DNA from: an uncultured Coriobacteriaceae bacterium
GTDB lineage: Bacteria > Actinomycetota > Coriobacteriia > Coriobacteriales > Eggerthellaceae
DNA: 33,039 nucleotides
Direction: 5' to 3'
Assembly: GCA_900552365.1 (NCBI GenBank)
Contig: URZP01000009.1
Coordinates: 1-33,039 of the forward strand
The position numbers and the translations under genes are program-made. Under the pieces are notes generated by a model. The model was not told where the DNA came from and made no database searches. It saw nothing but the letters and a program-made list of their open reading frames with translations. How positions within the stretch are numbered: position 1 is the stretch's first letter; every line of letters starts with the position of its first letter. Shown in pieces: positions 1 to 10,212 of this stretch.

Positions 1-10
1 CCTGAAGGCC

Positions 11-165
11 GCGAGATTCGTGCCCTAAAACTGCAAAATCCATGCTCGAAAGCCGCGATTTTCATGTTTGAAAGCGACGTTTTTCATGCCCAAATAGTAC
101 GAAAACCATTTCCAAACACCGCGAAAATCATGCTCGATAGCTGCAGGATTCACGCAGAAACTCAA
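11..165. repeat. Degenerate tandem array with a 22-bp period
   Basis: About seven imperfect units of 21-23 bp follow one another, starting near 11, 33, 55, 76, 99, 121 and 143. The approximate consensus is GCGAAAATCATGCTCGAAAGC. A run of A or T followed by CATG-like and GAAAG-like cores recurs in phase. The units are too degenerate and lack unique spacers, so this is not a CRISPR. The bases from 166 to 349 hold no gene or signal that I can support. Function unknown; a period of about two helical turns would fit repeated protein-binding sites, but that is inference. Confidence 0.5.
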
Positions 166-349
166 ACCCGAGCGTTGTCGATTCCCCCACAGAATCACGC
201 GCAGATGCCGCCTCGCTCCCGCGAATCCGCGACTCGACAGCGCCGCACCGCCAGCCACCATCGTCACGCTCCGGGCAGCGGCACTACGGTGTCAAACAAC
301 AACCCCACATCACCAAGCGGCACCGTTGGCCAATGGATCGCATTGCCGG

Positions 350-2131
350 CTATCGAGCGGCGTCGCTGCGATAGTGTGAGCCGCAGCTTTCTTTGCGCGC
401 GAGCATTGCCGCAACCGTCGCGCTTGCGGTTTCGAGCTGTAAGCGAATCCTCATAGTGGCAGCAATCGACGCGGCATCGGAACACGGCGAAGATGAAGGC
501 GCGAGCCCCGACGCAGACATAAGCTCAGAAGCAGGCCCAGATTCAGACCCAAACGAGGCCACAGGCGCACAAGCCGCTTCCCCAACGCGTTCCTGAAGAG
601 CGGAAATCGCATTTGCAGCCGCCTTAAGCCCGTCGGCATCGCGGGAAATCATGCAATGCGTCGACATCGTTTCGCGCAATTCGCGAAGCACCGCGCCGCT
701 TGCAGGATATGCGCGTTCCTCGACTTCAAACGAAACCGACCCACAGCGCGATCGGAAACGAGAGCCTCCTGCGCAACGGCCGTTGCGGGAATCGCTTTTG
801 GTCGCGATTCCTTCCGCATCGGAATCTCTGCAGCTTCCCACATCGAGCCCGCAACCCGAAGCCAGTGTGTCCACGCTTGCGAAACCGGAGGTTTCGCTGC
901 GCGCATTCGCGCTCCCGCCCGCGCGCTCGCCCACAAACCCCCTCGCGAATTTCGCCGCGGCAACGCCCGCGCGGCGGCCAAAAACCAACGCATTCGCACT
1001 CGCGAGGCCGCCGATCCTATCGGCACCGTGCATGCCGCCCGTGCATTCGCCGGCCGCGAACAGGCCCGGCACGCCGCACGAGCCATGCTCGTCAATCGTG
1101 ATACCGCCATTCGACGCGTGCGCATACGGCGCAATACGCGCAGGAGCGCTCGCTGAAACGCTGCATTCCCGCTCGAGCCATTCGGAAAACGCGCGCACGA
1201 ATTCCGGCGAGCCATCACCCACGTCGCACGCGATTTCCATGCCCTCATCGCCGCACGCCTCCATGGCGAAATCGAGCGGCGCACCGGCTCGCTCGCACGA
1301 AAACGGCCCATGTTCGCTGCGAGCCTCAAGAACATCACGCGCAATCGGCTCGCCCGACGTGTCCCAGGCACGCGCGAACCGAAACGCTTTCTCGTTGAAC
1401 ACGATGTTGCGCCGCGGCGCCACGAGCCCCGGCATGATTTGCATGAATTCCAAATTCACCAAGCGAGCGCCACAGCGCACGGCAATCGCCTGAACCGTTG
1501 CGGAATTGCCAAAAGCAGAAAGACTGCGCTTGAAAAGCGCGGCCACACCGCCTCCCGCGAGCACGATTGCCCCACACGACACCGCGCGAAACCGCTTGGC
1601 AGAGCGGTCGAAGAACAGCGCGCCGCGCGTACATCCACCATCCATGGCGATATCGAGCAGCTCGCACCCGTCGAAGCGAACAACTCCCCCTTCGCAAAGA
1701 GCCTGTTCAAAGCCGCGTTTCATAGAATCGCGCTCAAGCCCGCGCCACATGCGCAGCGAATGGTCGAAGCAGGGAATGTATTGCGGCTCATCGGGATTCG
1801 CGGGTCGCTTCAAAGAAACGCCCATCGCTTCAAGCGCGGCGATAGCCTCAGGAATACCCCGCACGAACGAGTCGACGAGCGCCGCATTGGCAGCGCCGCG
1901 GCCGACGTGCAGAATCGTCTCGACCATATCGTCGATATCGGACGCGTCGCGAGGCCCGACAAGCCCCAAGCCCCACGTTCCTGGATAGAAGCTCGAGCCG
2001 GAAAAGACGCCCGACGCACTCGCGAGGCACACCGAAGCGCCAGCGCGCGCCGCCTCAATCGCCGCGCAGCATCCGGCAATGCCACCGCCAACGACGACCA
2101 CGTCAAACGATGATTCCGATTCGATATGCAC
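350..2131 (-). CDS. FAD-dependent oxidoreductase, fumarate reductase/L-aspartate oxidase-like
   Basis: Predicted flavoprotein of 593 aa. The N-terminal Rossmann motif VVVVGGGIAG (residues 11-20) binds FAD. GLFAAGECTGGMHGADRIGG (about 356-375) is the second FAD signature of the succinate dehydrogenase/fumarate reductase/NadB superfamily. The C-terminus ends with an ESCGSHYRSD sequence close to the ESRGxHYRxD motif of that family. Reduction or oxidation of a small C4-type substrate is likely, but the true substrate cannot be read from sequence. I chose the GTG start at 2131 because AGGAGG lies 5 bp upstream and the Rossmann fold begins nine residues later. The open frame runs 54 codons further, but those codons lie in IS-derived sequence. 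An Ala/Ser-rich insert sits between the FAD signature and the C-terminal helical domain. The IS200 insertion lies about 50 bp upstream and probably separates the gene from its original promoter. Confidence 0.8.
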   Translation of the reverse strand: MHIESESSFDVVVVGGGIAGCCAAIEAARAGASVCLASASGVFSGSSFYPGTWGLGLVGPRDASDIDDMVETILHVGRGAANAALVDSFVRGIPEAIAALEAMGVSLKRPANPDEPQYIPCFDHSLRMWRGLERDSMKRGFEQALCEGGVVRFDGCELLDIAMDGGCTRGALFFDRSAKRFRAVSCGAIVLAGGGVAALFKRSLSAFGNSATVQAIAVRCGARLVNLEFMQIMPGLVAPRRNIVFNEKAFRFARAWDTSGEPIARDVLEARSEHGPFSCERAGAPLDFAMEACGDEGMEIACDVGDGSPEFVRAFSEWLERECSVSASAPARIAPYAHASNGGITIDEHGSCGVPGLFAAGECTGGMHGADRIGGLASANALVFGRRAGVAAAKFARGFVGERAGGSANARSETSGFASVDTLASGCGLDVGSCRDSDAEGIATKSDSRNGRCAGGSRFRSRCGSVSFEVEERAYPASGAVLRELRETMSTHCMISRDADGLKAAANAISALQERVGEAACAPVASFGSESGPASELMSASGLAPSSSPCSDAASIAATMRIRLQLETASATVAAMLARKESCGSHYRSDAAR

Positions 2132-2183
2132 GATTCCCTCCTGAGCCGCACGCGCGATCCGCTTTTTGCCAAAGGGAATCAAG

Positions 2184-2886
2184 ACCACCCGCATAGCGGG
2201 TGGTTTGCTCTTAGGGTATAACCCTTGGATGCCGGCCAGCGCCTCAAGGCGCCGGCCTTCGCTTCGTTCAGGCCCAATAGCGGTTTGACCCATGGAGCCG
2301 GTCGAAACCGGCCGGCAGTCACTTCCTGCCGAACGGGTCCTCGTATTCCTTCACGCTCAGCTTGTCCTGGGCGATGTCGCGGGATTCCTGCTCCCTGATG
2401 TACTTGGCGATCGTCGCCTCGTTCAGCCCGACGGTCGACACGTAGTAGCCCTCCGCCCAGAACTTCCTGTTGCCGAACTTGTACTTCAGGTTCGCATGCC
2501 TGTCGAATATCATCAGCGAGCTCTTGCCCTTCAGGTATCCCATCACGCTCGCCACGCTGTATTTCGGCGGTATGGCCACCAGCATGTGCACGTGGTCGGG
2601 CATCAGGTGCCCCTCTATTATCTCGACGCCCTTGTACTCGCAGAGCTTCCTGAGTATCTCCCCTATGTCCTTCCTGATTTGGTTGTAGATGACTTTGCGC
2701 CTATACTTCGGCGCGAGCACGATGTGGCGCTTGCACATCCACTTCGTGTGCGCCAGGCTGTACGCTTTCTGCGCCATGGCCTTCACACCCTTTCGTCTCG
2801 AAATCTTGACGGCCTGAACAATCGTCAATATCGGGCGAAAGGGTGGCTTTGTAAAGCGGATTGTCGTCCGCCCGCATAGCGGGCGG
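2184..2886 (-). mobile_element. IS200/IS605-family insertion sequence (IS200 type, tnpA only)
   Basis: A roughly 700-bp element with one Y1 transposase gene and no tnpB, the usual IS200 size. Both edges carry near-identical hairpins in the same orientation: 2184-2204 (ACCACCCGC-ata-GCGGGTGGT) and 2868-2886 (CCGCCCGC-ata-GCGGGCGG). The base differences between them are compensatory, which shows that the stem is conserved. Two further hairpins follow the gene on its 3' side: 2297-2312 (GCCGGT-CGAA-ACCGGC) and 2234-2257 (GGCC/GCGCC arms with a TCAA loop). Subterminal palindromes in place of inverted repeats are typical of this family, which moves as single-stranded DNA. Exact cleavage sites may lie some bases outside the hairpins. 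Confidence 0.8.
2319..2777 (-). CDS. tnpA: IS200/IS605-family transposase TnpA (HUH, Y1)
   Basis: A 152-aa single-strand transposase. It opens with SLAHTKWMCKRHIVLAPKYR, the standard start of IS200 TnpA. The metal-binding HUH motif is in PDHVHMLVA and the catalytic tyrosine is in IAKYIREQ. Length and motif order match the family, so the protein looks intact. The ATG at 2777 is preferred over an upstream in-frame ATG (2828) because family members begin a few residues before SLAHTKW. It is transcribed towards the flavoprotein gene and followed at once by the GCCGGT/ACCGGC hairpin of the element end. Confidence 0.93.
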   Translation of the reverse strand: MAQKAYSLAHTKWMCKRHIVLAPKYRRKVIYNQIRKDIGEILRKLCEYKGVEIIEGHLMPDHVHMLVAIPPKYSVASVMGYLKGKSSLMIFDRHANLKYKFGNRKFWAEGYYVSTVGLNEATIAKYIREQESRDIAQDKLSVKEYEDPFGRK

Positions 2887-2931
2887 TTTTCTTGGCGCGG
2901 CTACGCGCGCGCCAGACTAAAGTCTTTAACA

Positions 2932-2957
2932 AAGAAACCCGCCGAAGCGGGTTTCTT
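2932..2957 (-). terminator. Rho-independent terminator after the PrsA-like gene
   Basis: A perfect stem AAGAAACCCGC / GCGGGTTTCTT with a CGAA loop lies 20 bp past the stop codon at 2978. On the minus strand it is followed by TTTGTTAAAG. The A/T-rich stem base means it could act in both directions. Confidence 0.85.
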
Positions 2958-2977
2958 GATTGAGTGCGTTGTTGCAC

Positions 2978-4159
2978 CTAGTTGGTTTTTGCCTCAGCGG
3001 GCTGAGAAGACTCAGTCGAGGCGTTCTCGGCCGAAGATTCAGTCGAAGAGTCGGCGGAAGTGCTTGCATCAGATTCCGTCGAAGCGGACGTGCTCGAAGG
3101 TTCGACGCCATCGAGGCTTACATCGTAGACAAGACCGCTCGGCATGTCGTTGATCTGAATGTCGGCATTGCTCTTGTAGTCCTGATACCACTGCGAATAA
3201 GCCTGCTGCTTGGCAGAAGACTCAAGGGTGGACTTGATGGAATCCATGAACTCAGACGGAAGCTGGTCGATCGACGTGACTTCCTCAGGAGCGTTGAACA
3301 CCTGGGTGCACTTGATGATATGGATGCCATAACTCGAGGTTACCAGGCCGGAAACCTGGCCTTCCTCAAGGCCATCGAGCGCGGTTTGATACTCATCGAC
3401 AAACGACGTCAGCTTATCCCAACCAACATTGCCGCCGTCTTCCTTGCTGCCTTCATCCTGAGAATACTCTTTTGCGGCCTCAGCGAAGTCGAGCTCTCCA
3501 GAGTTAATCTTGTCGAGCACTTCCTGGGCGGTAGCTTCGTCATCGGAATTGAACAGGATGTGGCTCGATTTCTTTGCGCCGTTGTAGTAAGTGGCATACA
3601 TCTGGGCGTACTGCAGAAGCTCTTCATCGGTGGGGTCTTCCGGCTGGGCAACCTTTTCCTGAAGAGCCTGCTGAAGCATGGAAATCTCGAGCAGCGAGCG
3701 ATACTGCGACTCAGTGGTGCCGATCTGCTTCAGCGCATTTTCCCAATCTTCATCGGAATCGTAGTAAGAGCGCATCTGCTGCACCTGGGAATCGATTTCG
3801 GAAGACTCGACCTTAATGTCGTTTTCCTCGGCAGCCTGTCGAATGAGTTCCTGGCTCGCGTAATAGTTGATGACTTCCTCGCGAATGTCGGCCGCAGTGT
3901 AATTGTTGTCGACGAGCCACTGTGCCCAGTCGGCGTCGGACTCAAGATTCGACATGCTGCGGAAGTTTGCGATGTACGAAGTCACGGCCTTCTCGCCGAT
4001 TTCCGTGCCATTGACCGTGGCAGCAACGCCTTCGGACGTATCGCTCACCGACACGTCGCCGGAATCGCTTTTCGTCTGGCTGCAGCCAACGGCGGCAAAA
4101 CAGCATGCGGCGGAAAGCGCCGCAGCGCAGGCGATTTTCAAGAAGTTCATCTTCTTCAT
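2978..4159 (-). CDS. PrsA/SurA-like peptidyl-prolyl isomerase lipoprotein (PpiC domain)
   Basis: An extracytoplasmic foldase of 393 aa. A Lys-rich N-terminus and hydrophobic stretch lead to lipobox AAVGC, so Cys26 should be lipidated and the protein anchored on the outer face of the membrane. Residues about 45-180 resemble the SurA-type N-terminal chaperone domain. Residues about 196-285 form a parvulin PpiC domain (KSSHILFNS, then DFAEAAKEYSQDEGS, GGNVGW and SSYGIHIIKC). A Ser/Thr/Glu-rich low-complexity tail ends the protein. It is expected to help secreted proteins fold. It is a single gene with its own terminator; the start is ATG 4159, with AGAAGG upstream. The 3' neighbour is IS200 and the 5' neighbour is typA. 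A PrsA name is plausible, but orthology was not tested. Confidence 0.9.
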   Translation of the reverse strand: MKKMNFLKIACAAALSAACCFAAVGCSQTKSDSGDVSVSDTSEGVAATVNGTEIGEKAVTSYIANFRSMSNLESDADWAQWLVDNNYTAADIREEVINYYASQELIRQAAEENDIKVESSEIDSQVQQMRSYYDSDEDWENALKQIGTTESQYRSLLEISMLQQALQEKVAQPEDPTDEELLQYAQMYATYYNGAKKSSHILFNSDDEATAQEVLDKINSGELDFAEAAKEYSQDEGSKEDGGNVGWDKLTSFVDEYQTALDGLEEGQVSGLVTSSYGIHIIKCTQVFNAPEEVTSIDQLPSEFMDSIKSTLESSAKQQAYSQWYQDYKSNADIQINDMPSGLVYDVSLDGVEPSSTSASTESDASTSADSSTESSAENASTESSQPAEAKTN

Positions 4160-4391
4160 TAAGCCCTACCTTCTCTTATGGGCAAGGGTAAACGGGACGC
4201 GGCCTAAACTCTCCCCATGCCGCATTCGCTTTTGCCCTTTGTGTACGGGCCAGTATTTTCCCACAGGCGAAAAACGGGTTTAACGCCGTCACAATACACC
4301 CACACGCACACCACGCGAACGCCCAAAATGCACGGCCATATACGGCAAATAGGGCATTTCGGCGCATGGGAATAAATGCGTGTATATGCAA

Positions 4392-4419
4392 AGACCCGCC
4401 CGTATGCGCGGGCGGGTCT
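4392..4419 (-). terminator. Intrinsic terminator after typA
   Basis: The stem AGACCCGCCCG / CGGGCGGGTCT has a 6-nt loop and lies just past the typA stop at 4442. On the minus strand it is followed by TTTGCAT. It ends the J-protein/typA unit. Confidence 0.8.
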
Positions 4420-4441
4420 CAAAGCGGCGAAATGGAATTCG

Positions 4442-6253
<1,812 letters not shown>

Positions 6254-6790
6254 TTAGTCTTCTTCCCAGTTCTCTTCCAGTTGGCGCTTCTGCATCTCAA
6301 TTTCGCCGAGGTGCTCATTGAGCGTCGCGATATTCTTGCACGCTCCCGTGAGCGTGACGATACCCCAAATTACCAACGTTCCCGCGAGGCCAGCCGCCCA
6401 TACGATGCGGCGCAAGAACAGCGCGATAATGACGCCGGCCGCAATCATGATGATGGAATTGCGGCGCTCGTCGCACAGAGCATCGTGCTGGGCGATGAGC
6501 TGCGTGCGCGCGGCTTCCAAACCCGCGATTTTCGCCTCGCGTGCCGTGTAGGCTTGGCGAGGGCGAGAAGACGAGCGGCTCTGTTTCGACGCCGCACGAT
6601 CGCTCGTGAGGTACTCATAGGCATCTTGTAGACGCTTGAATTGCTCAGTCGCTCGATCTTGCAGCTTCTTATTATTCGCGAAGCGATCGGGGTGCAATAT
6701 CTGCACGCACTCGCGATAGGCCGATTTGATGTCGGCCGCCGACGCATCGTCGTCGAGTCCAAGGATATTGAGCGCTTCGGTACGATTCAC
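6254..6790 (-). CDS. Membrane-anchored J-domain (DnaJ-like) protein
   Basis: A 178-aa protein. Residues 1-65 form a J domain with the essential HPD motif (33-35) in ILHPDRF, so it can be expected to stimulate an Hsp70 ATPase. A basic Ser/Arg linker (about 67-85) and a helical stretch follow. Two hydrophobic segments (about 108-140, IIMIAAGVIIALFL and AAGLAGTLVIWGIVTL) form a membrane hairpin. The Glu/Gln-rich end (HLGEIEMQKRQLEENWEED) is probably cytoplasmic and coiled. It lacks the Gly/Phe and zinc-finger regions of DnaJ and is a type III J-protein. The start is GTG at 6790, with AAGGG upstream. It is directly followed by typA, suggesting a shared role in translation or protein quality control; that link is inference. 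Confidence 0.85.
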   Translation of the reverse strand: MNRTEALNILGLDDDASAADIKSAYRECVQILHPDRFANNKKLQDRATEQFKRLQDAYEYLTSDRAASKQSRSSSRPRQAYTAREAKIAGLEAARTQLIAQHDALCDERRNSIIMIAAGVIIALFLRRIVWAAGLAGTLVIWGIVTLTGACKNIATLNEHLGEIEMQKRQLEENWEED

Positions 6791-6831
6791 GCAAACCCTT
6801 TCGTCGACAAAGCGGAAACATACGGGCGAGA

Positions 6832-6837
6832 ATTATA
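6832..6837 (-). promoter_or_regulatory. Probable -10 element for the J-protein/typA operon
   Basis: A perfect TATAAT on the minus strand lies about 42 bp upstream of the GTG start at 6790. No good -35 hexamer sits at 16-18 bp, so the call rests on the -10 and its position. The upstream edge of this intergenic region is cut by the IS1249-like element. Confidence 0.45.
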
Positions 6838-6975
6838 GCAGGCATAGCAACGCTGCAGATAAACGCGCAAAACGCTTACAAAGAACCTGCATAGCAGCGC
6901 CGTAAGCGGACATATGATTCTGGTGCGAAAGATGCTCCTTGCGCACAGCGTGAGCGCAGCATAATGAGGCCTATA

Positions 6976-8153
6976 GGACAAAAAGTGTGTCTGGGCCTAT
7001 TATTCATTCGTTTCGGAACGGGTATCTCGTCTTGTGGTGGAGCTCCTCCCACACGAGGCCCTCTCCCCATTTCTCTGGACGGGAGGCGTCCTCGGCCCTC
7101 ATGCCGTATCGCTCCCTCAGCAGGTCGACGTCGGCGTCGGTGGGCATCTCGCGCAGCGTGTCCGCCATCGTCTTCGGGCATTCGACATGCAGGTAGCACC
7201 ACCAGAACACGGCCTTGACGCGCTTGAGCTTCGTGAGGCCGCGGTGGCTCCTCAGGACCTCGCGGAGCTGGGAGTTCACGCCCCCTTCGATCCTGTTGTT
7301 GGTGGCGGGCATCGGCCCCTCTGCGCACAGCGCCGGGTCGAGGTACGTGAACAGCGTCCCCGCGTTGACGAGCCGGACGAGCCCCGACCTCGCCTCGCGC
7401 AGCCTGCGGTGGGTGTAGGCCATGCGGCCTTCGACCAGGCTTTTCTGCTCGAGGAAGTCGGACCAGAACTCGCACCACTGCATGAAGCGCTCGACCCACC
7501 AGTCGGCCTGCTGGAGCGTCTCCACATGCAGCAACTCCCTGGCCAGCGCGTAGAGCTCGACGCCCGCCTGCAGCTTGGGCCTCGACGTCGTATGCCTCTT
7601 GACCTGGCAGAACGCGTGGAACACGCATCTCTGGACCCTCGTCCTCGGCCATTCGGCCGCGACCGCCGAGGCGAAGCCGCTGCCGCCGTCGGTGACCACC
7701 ATGTCGGGCGGGGCGATGCGCGAGAGCAGCGAGCGCCACGCGGCGGTCGTCTCGGCGCGCGCGAGGTGCCACGACAGCACGTGCTCGTCGCTGCAGGCTA
7801 TGAGCACCACGCAGTCGCGCGCGATCCAGATGCCGTCGACGTAGACGACGCGGAAGACCTCGTCCACCACCTCCGGCATCGGCCATATCGGCCAGAAGAG
7901 GGCGGCCCTCCGCCTGAAGGTTCGCCCGCGCCCCGGCATATCGGCCTGCGTCCCGCGCGAGAGCAGCCAGCCGACAAAGGCCGCGAGCTCCCTGGCCGCC
8001 ACGTCGTTGGAATGCGTGGCGCTGGCGCCGCACGACCGGCAGCGCCATCTCTGGGCGCCCGACGGGGCCCTCCCGTTCCGCTTCATGGGCCCTCCGCAGG
8101 ACGGGCATTTCATATTATCCACGGCATCCTCCCGGAATCGGTGACTTTTTACC
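6976..8153 (-). mobile_element. IS256-superfamily IS1249-like insertion sequence
   Basis: An element of about 1.2 kb around one intact transposase gene. Its candidate ends share a short inverted core: GGACAAAAAGTG at 6976-6987 and, reversed, GGTAAAAAGTC at 8153-8143. Only this 8-11 bp core is convincing, and I found no clear 8-bp target duplication, so the boundaries are approximate. The next element (IS3) starts within 10 bp of the right end. Confidence 0.55.
7004..8122 (-). CDS. IS1249-like (IS256 superfamily) DDE transposase
   Basis: A 372-aa protein. The N-terminal zinc ribbon CPSCG (residues 6-10) and CRSCG (28-32) is typical of the IS1249 group and of other transposases with an ssDNA-binding finger. 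The catalytic triad can be read as D96 in YVDGIW, D145 in VVTDGGSGF and E279 in NNRIEGGVN, with the CVFHAF motif (C166, H169) between D2 and E. The frame is full length and uninterrupted. The GTG start at 8122 has GGAGG 5 bp upstream. It probably moves only itself; no cargo is seen. Confidence 0.85.
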   Translation of the reverse strand: MDNMKCPSCGGPMKRNGRAPSGAQRWRCRSCGASATHSNDVAARELAAFVGWLLSRGTQADMPGRGRTFRRRAALFWPIWPMPEVVDEVFRVVYVDGIWIARDCVVLIACSDEHVLSWHLARAETTAAWRSLLSRIAPPDMVVTDGGSGFASAVAAEWPRTRVQRCVFHAFCQVKRHTTSRPKLQAGVELYALARELLHVETLQQADWWVERFMQWCEFWSDFLEQKSLVEGRMAYTHRRLREARSGLVRLVNAGTLFTYLDPALCAEGPMPATNNRIEGGVNSQLREVLRSHRGLTKLKRVKAVFWWCYLHVECPKTMADTLREMPTDADVDLLRERYGMRAEDASRPEKWGEGLVWEELHHKTRYPFRNE

Positions 8154-8160
8154 GTGAATT

Positions 8161-9583
8161 TGGGGGTGCGGACAATTCCTTGGACCAGCCTAAGCGGCTA
8201 GTCCCTTGCTTATCCTGTACTGCATGGGGCTCATCCAGCCGAGCGACTGCTTCTTGCGGCGCTCGTTGTAGAAGCGGATGTACCCGTCAAGCAGCTCCAT
8301 GAACGACTCCACGGCGACGCCGCTCCAGTCCCGATGGTAGAAGAACTCGTTCTTCAGGCGGCCGAAGAAGCCCTCGCATGCCGAGTTGTCCGGGCTGCAG
8401 CCCTTCCTCGACATGGAGCGGACCAGGCCGTTTCCCTCGCATATGCCGATCCAGCCGGGCCATCTGTAATGGCACCCCCTGTCCGAGTGGCAGACCGGGT
8501 GCTGGCCCGGGGAGAGCGTCCCGCACGCGTCCTCCAGGGAGCCGTTGGCGAGCGCCGCGTTCGGGCGCCTTCCGATCCGCCATGCCACGACGAGGCCGTC
8601 GTAGCAGTCGATGACCGGGCTGAGGTACGCCTTCTCCTCGCTGGGCAGCTTGAACTCGGTGATGTCGGTGAGCCACAGCTTGTTCGGCGCGTCCGCGTGG
8701 AAGTCGCGCCCCACCAGGTTGGGGGGCGCGTCCGATATCTCCCCCTTGTAGGAGCTGTATCGCCTCCTCCTCTTCAGGTAGGCGACCTTGCAGCCCTCTT
8801 CGGCCATCAGCCTGCGCACGACCTTCTCGCTGACGACGACGCCGCCTTCCCGCAGCTCGTTGTGCACGTACCGGTAGCCCCGCGTGCCGCCGGCGCCGTC
8901 GAATATCCTCCTGATGTCGATCCTGAGCTGGGCGTGCCTGTCCTTCGCGCGCAGCTTCGCGCGGCAGTACTCATAGGAGCTCTTCGAGATCCTCAAGGAA
9001 TCGGTGAGCTCTCTTAAGGGGCGGTCGGACTCCAGCCTCAGCTTGTCGATCAGCGCGGTCTTCTCCATGTTGCTCATCGAGCCGAGGCTCCCTGCTTTTA
9101 AAAGGTCGACGGCCCCCCTCAGGATGTCGTTCTCCAGCTCGAGCCGCCGAATCCTCTCCTCGAGGCCGCCCTCGAAGCCGGCGTATGCCGGCTCGTCGCC
9201 CTCAGGTGTCCTTGCCCGGCCGCCCATCCGCGCCTCCTTCGTTCCGCCGCCTTTCAGCCAGTAGCGTACAACATCGGGGCTCCCGATGCCGAGCGCCTCC
9301 GCGATTTCCCTGCAAGACGCGCCGCCCCGAGCCATCTCCATCGCCTTGCCCCGGACCTCGCCGCCGTAGGGCTCGAACTTGGCCCCGCGGGACCTCTGCC
9401 GCGGCTTGGCCGCGGCCGCCGCCCAGCGGCGCAGGGTTCTGCCGGGCACGCCCGACATCCTGGCGGTCTTCTCGACGTCGCCGGTGAGCCTCAGCATGCC
9501 GAGGGCTTTGTCCTTTGAGTCTTGGCTGTACATACGGACTCCTGACCGGACCGAACGGTCCAACTATTCGTCCGCACCCCCCC
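8161..9583 (-). mobile_element. IS3-family insertion sequence
   Basis: About 1.42 kb, bounded by imperfect inverted repeats. The left end is GGGGGTGCGGACAATTCCTT (from 8162). The right end, read inward on the other strand, is GGGGGTGCGGACGAATAGTT (from 9581). The first 12 bases are identical and TTGGACC recurs further in. The size and the single DDE gene fit IS3. No clear 3-bp target duplication was seen at the edges. Confidence 0.75.
8190..9533 (-). CDS. IS3-family transposase, single continuous ORF
   Basis: A 447-aa protein. The N-terminus carries two helix-turn-helix units (about 5-40 and 60-95) and a leucine-zipper-like stretch (GLEERIRRLELENDILRGAV). An HTH_21 region and an rve integrase core follow, with the DD(35)E triad at D290 (WLTDITEF), D351 (HSDRG) and E387 (ACEGFFGRLK). 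The C-terminus has the usual IS3 ending, with YNERRKKQSLG and MSPMQY. Many IS3 members split this into OrfA and OrfB joined by a -1 frameshift; here both parts lie in one frame. The ATG at 9533 is preferred because AGGAG lies 5-6 bp upstream; the frame extends 10 codons into the terminal repeat. Confidence 0.9.
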   Translation of the reverse strand: MYSQDSKDKALGMLRLTGDVEKTARMSGVPGRTLRRWAAAAAKPRQRSRGAKFEPYGGEVRGKAMEMARGGASCREIAEALGIGSPDVVRYWLKGGGTKEARMGGRARTPEGDEPAYAGFEGGLEERIRRLELENDILRGAVDLLKAGSLGSMSNMEKTALIDKLRLESDRPLRELTDSLRISKSSYEYCRAKLRAKDRHAQLRIDIRRIFDGAGGTRGYRYVHNELREGGVVVSEKVVRRLMAEEGCKVAYLKRRRRYSSYKGEISDAPPNLVGRDFHADAPNKLWLTDITEFKLPSEEKAYLSPVIDCYDGLVVAWRIGRRPNAALANGSLEDACGTLSPGQHPVCHSDRGCHYRWPGWIGICEGNGLVRSMSRKGCSPDNSACEGFFGRLKNEFFYHRDWSGVAVESFMELLDGYIRFYNERRKKQSLGWMSPMQYRISKGLAA

Positions 9584-9738
9584 TATCTTGGTGACAAAAG
9601 TTCGTCGAAATGGTGGGCCAACCGAAACCCTAAAAGGGCGACGTTGCCGGCCCAGGGTTTCTGCAACTTTTCCGTTGACACCTGTGAGATAATGACGTTC
9701 ATCTTTAAAAAGGTCCCATCTGAAAGCAAGGAGGAGAT

Positions 9739-10212
9739 ATGGTAAGCGTGTTTGATGTTGCCGAGTACGTTCTGTCTGAAACTGGCTATGTCTCCACTAT
9801 GAAGCTTCAGAAGCTTGTGTTCTACAGCCAGGCTTATTCTTTGGCGGCATTCGGCGAGCCGCTGTTCTCCGATGATTTCGAGGCTTGGGTCAATGGCCCG
9901 GTATGCCCTCAGCTATTTCAAGCGCACAGGGGCTTGTTCGTCATTGGACGAGGCGAGTTGTGTGCCGAAGGTCATCCGGACAAGGTTGTCGGGAATCAAG
10001 CTGCCTGCGTGAAACATGTACTATCTGTGCTTGGTCAACTGAACGGCCAGCAGCTGAGCGAGCTTACTCATGCTGAGAGTCCGTGGCGTGCAGCGAGGAG
10101 CGGATGCGCCGATGGCGATCGCTGCAGCAACGTAATTACCAAGCAAGCAATCCGAGATTACTACGCTTCTTCAGCTTGTGGCAACACCGCCTTTGCAAGC
10201 TTAAGATCATGA
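9739..10212 (+). CDS. Panacea-domain (SocA-like, DUF4065) antitoxin
   Basis: A 157-aa protein. It has the Panacea/GepA signature: STMKLQKLVFYSQAYSLA (residues 19-36), then GEPLFSDDFEAWVNGPVCPQLF (39-60), and a C-terminal LSELTHAESPW and ITKQAIRDYYAS. Panacea domains are promiscuous antitoxin modules that neutralise many unrelated toxins, among them toxic small alarmone synthetases (established for PanAT systems). The start ATG has a strong AAGGAGGAG upstream. The stop overlaps the next ATG (ATGA), so antitoxin and toxin are translated together, antitoxin first. The gene lies about 155 bp past the IS3 end, with lower GC than the housekeeping genes. Confidence 0.85.
   Translation: MVSVFDVAEYVLSETGYVSTMKLQKLVFYSQAYSLAAFGEPLFSDDFEAWVNGPVCPQLFQAHRGLFVIGRGELCAEGHPDKVVGNQAACVKHVLSVLGQLNGQQLSELTHAESPWRAARSGCADGDRCSNVITKQAIRDYYASSACGNTAFASLRS

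Noticed and set aside
11..165. CRISPR array
   Set aside because: The units are degenerate and contiguous with no spacers, and no cas gene is present.
2132..2293. 54-codon upstream extension of the flavoprotein
   Set aside because: It runs through the IS200 end hairpins and lacks family sequence; a GTG with AGGAGG sits just before the Rossmann fold.
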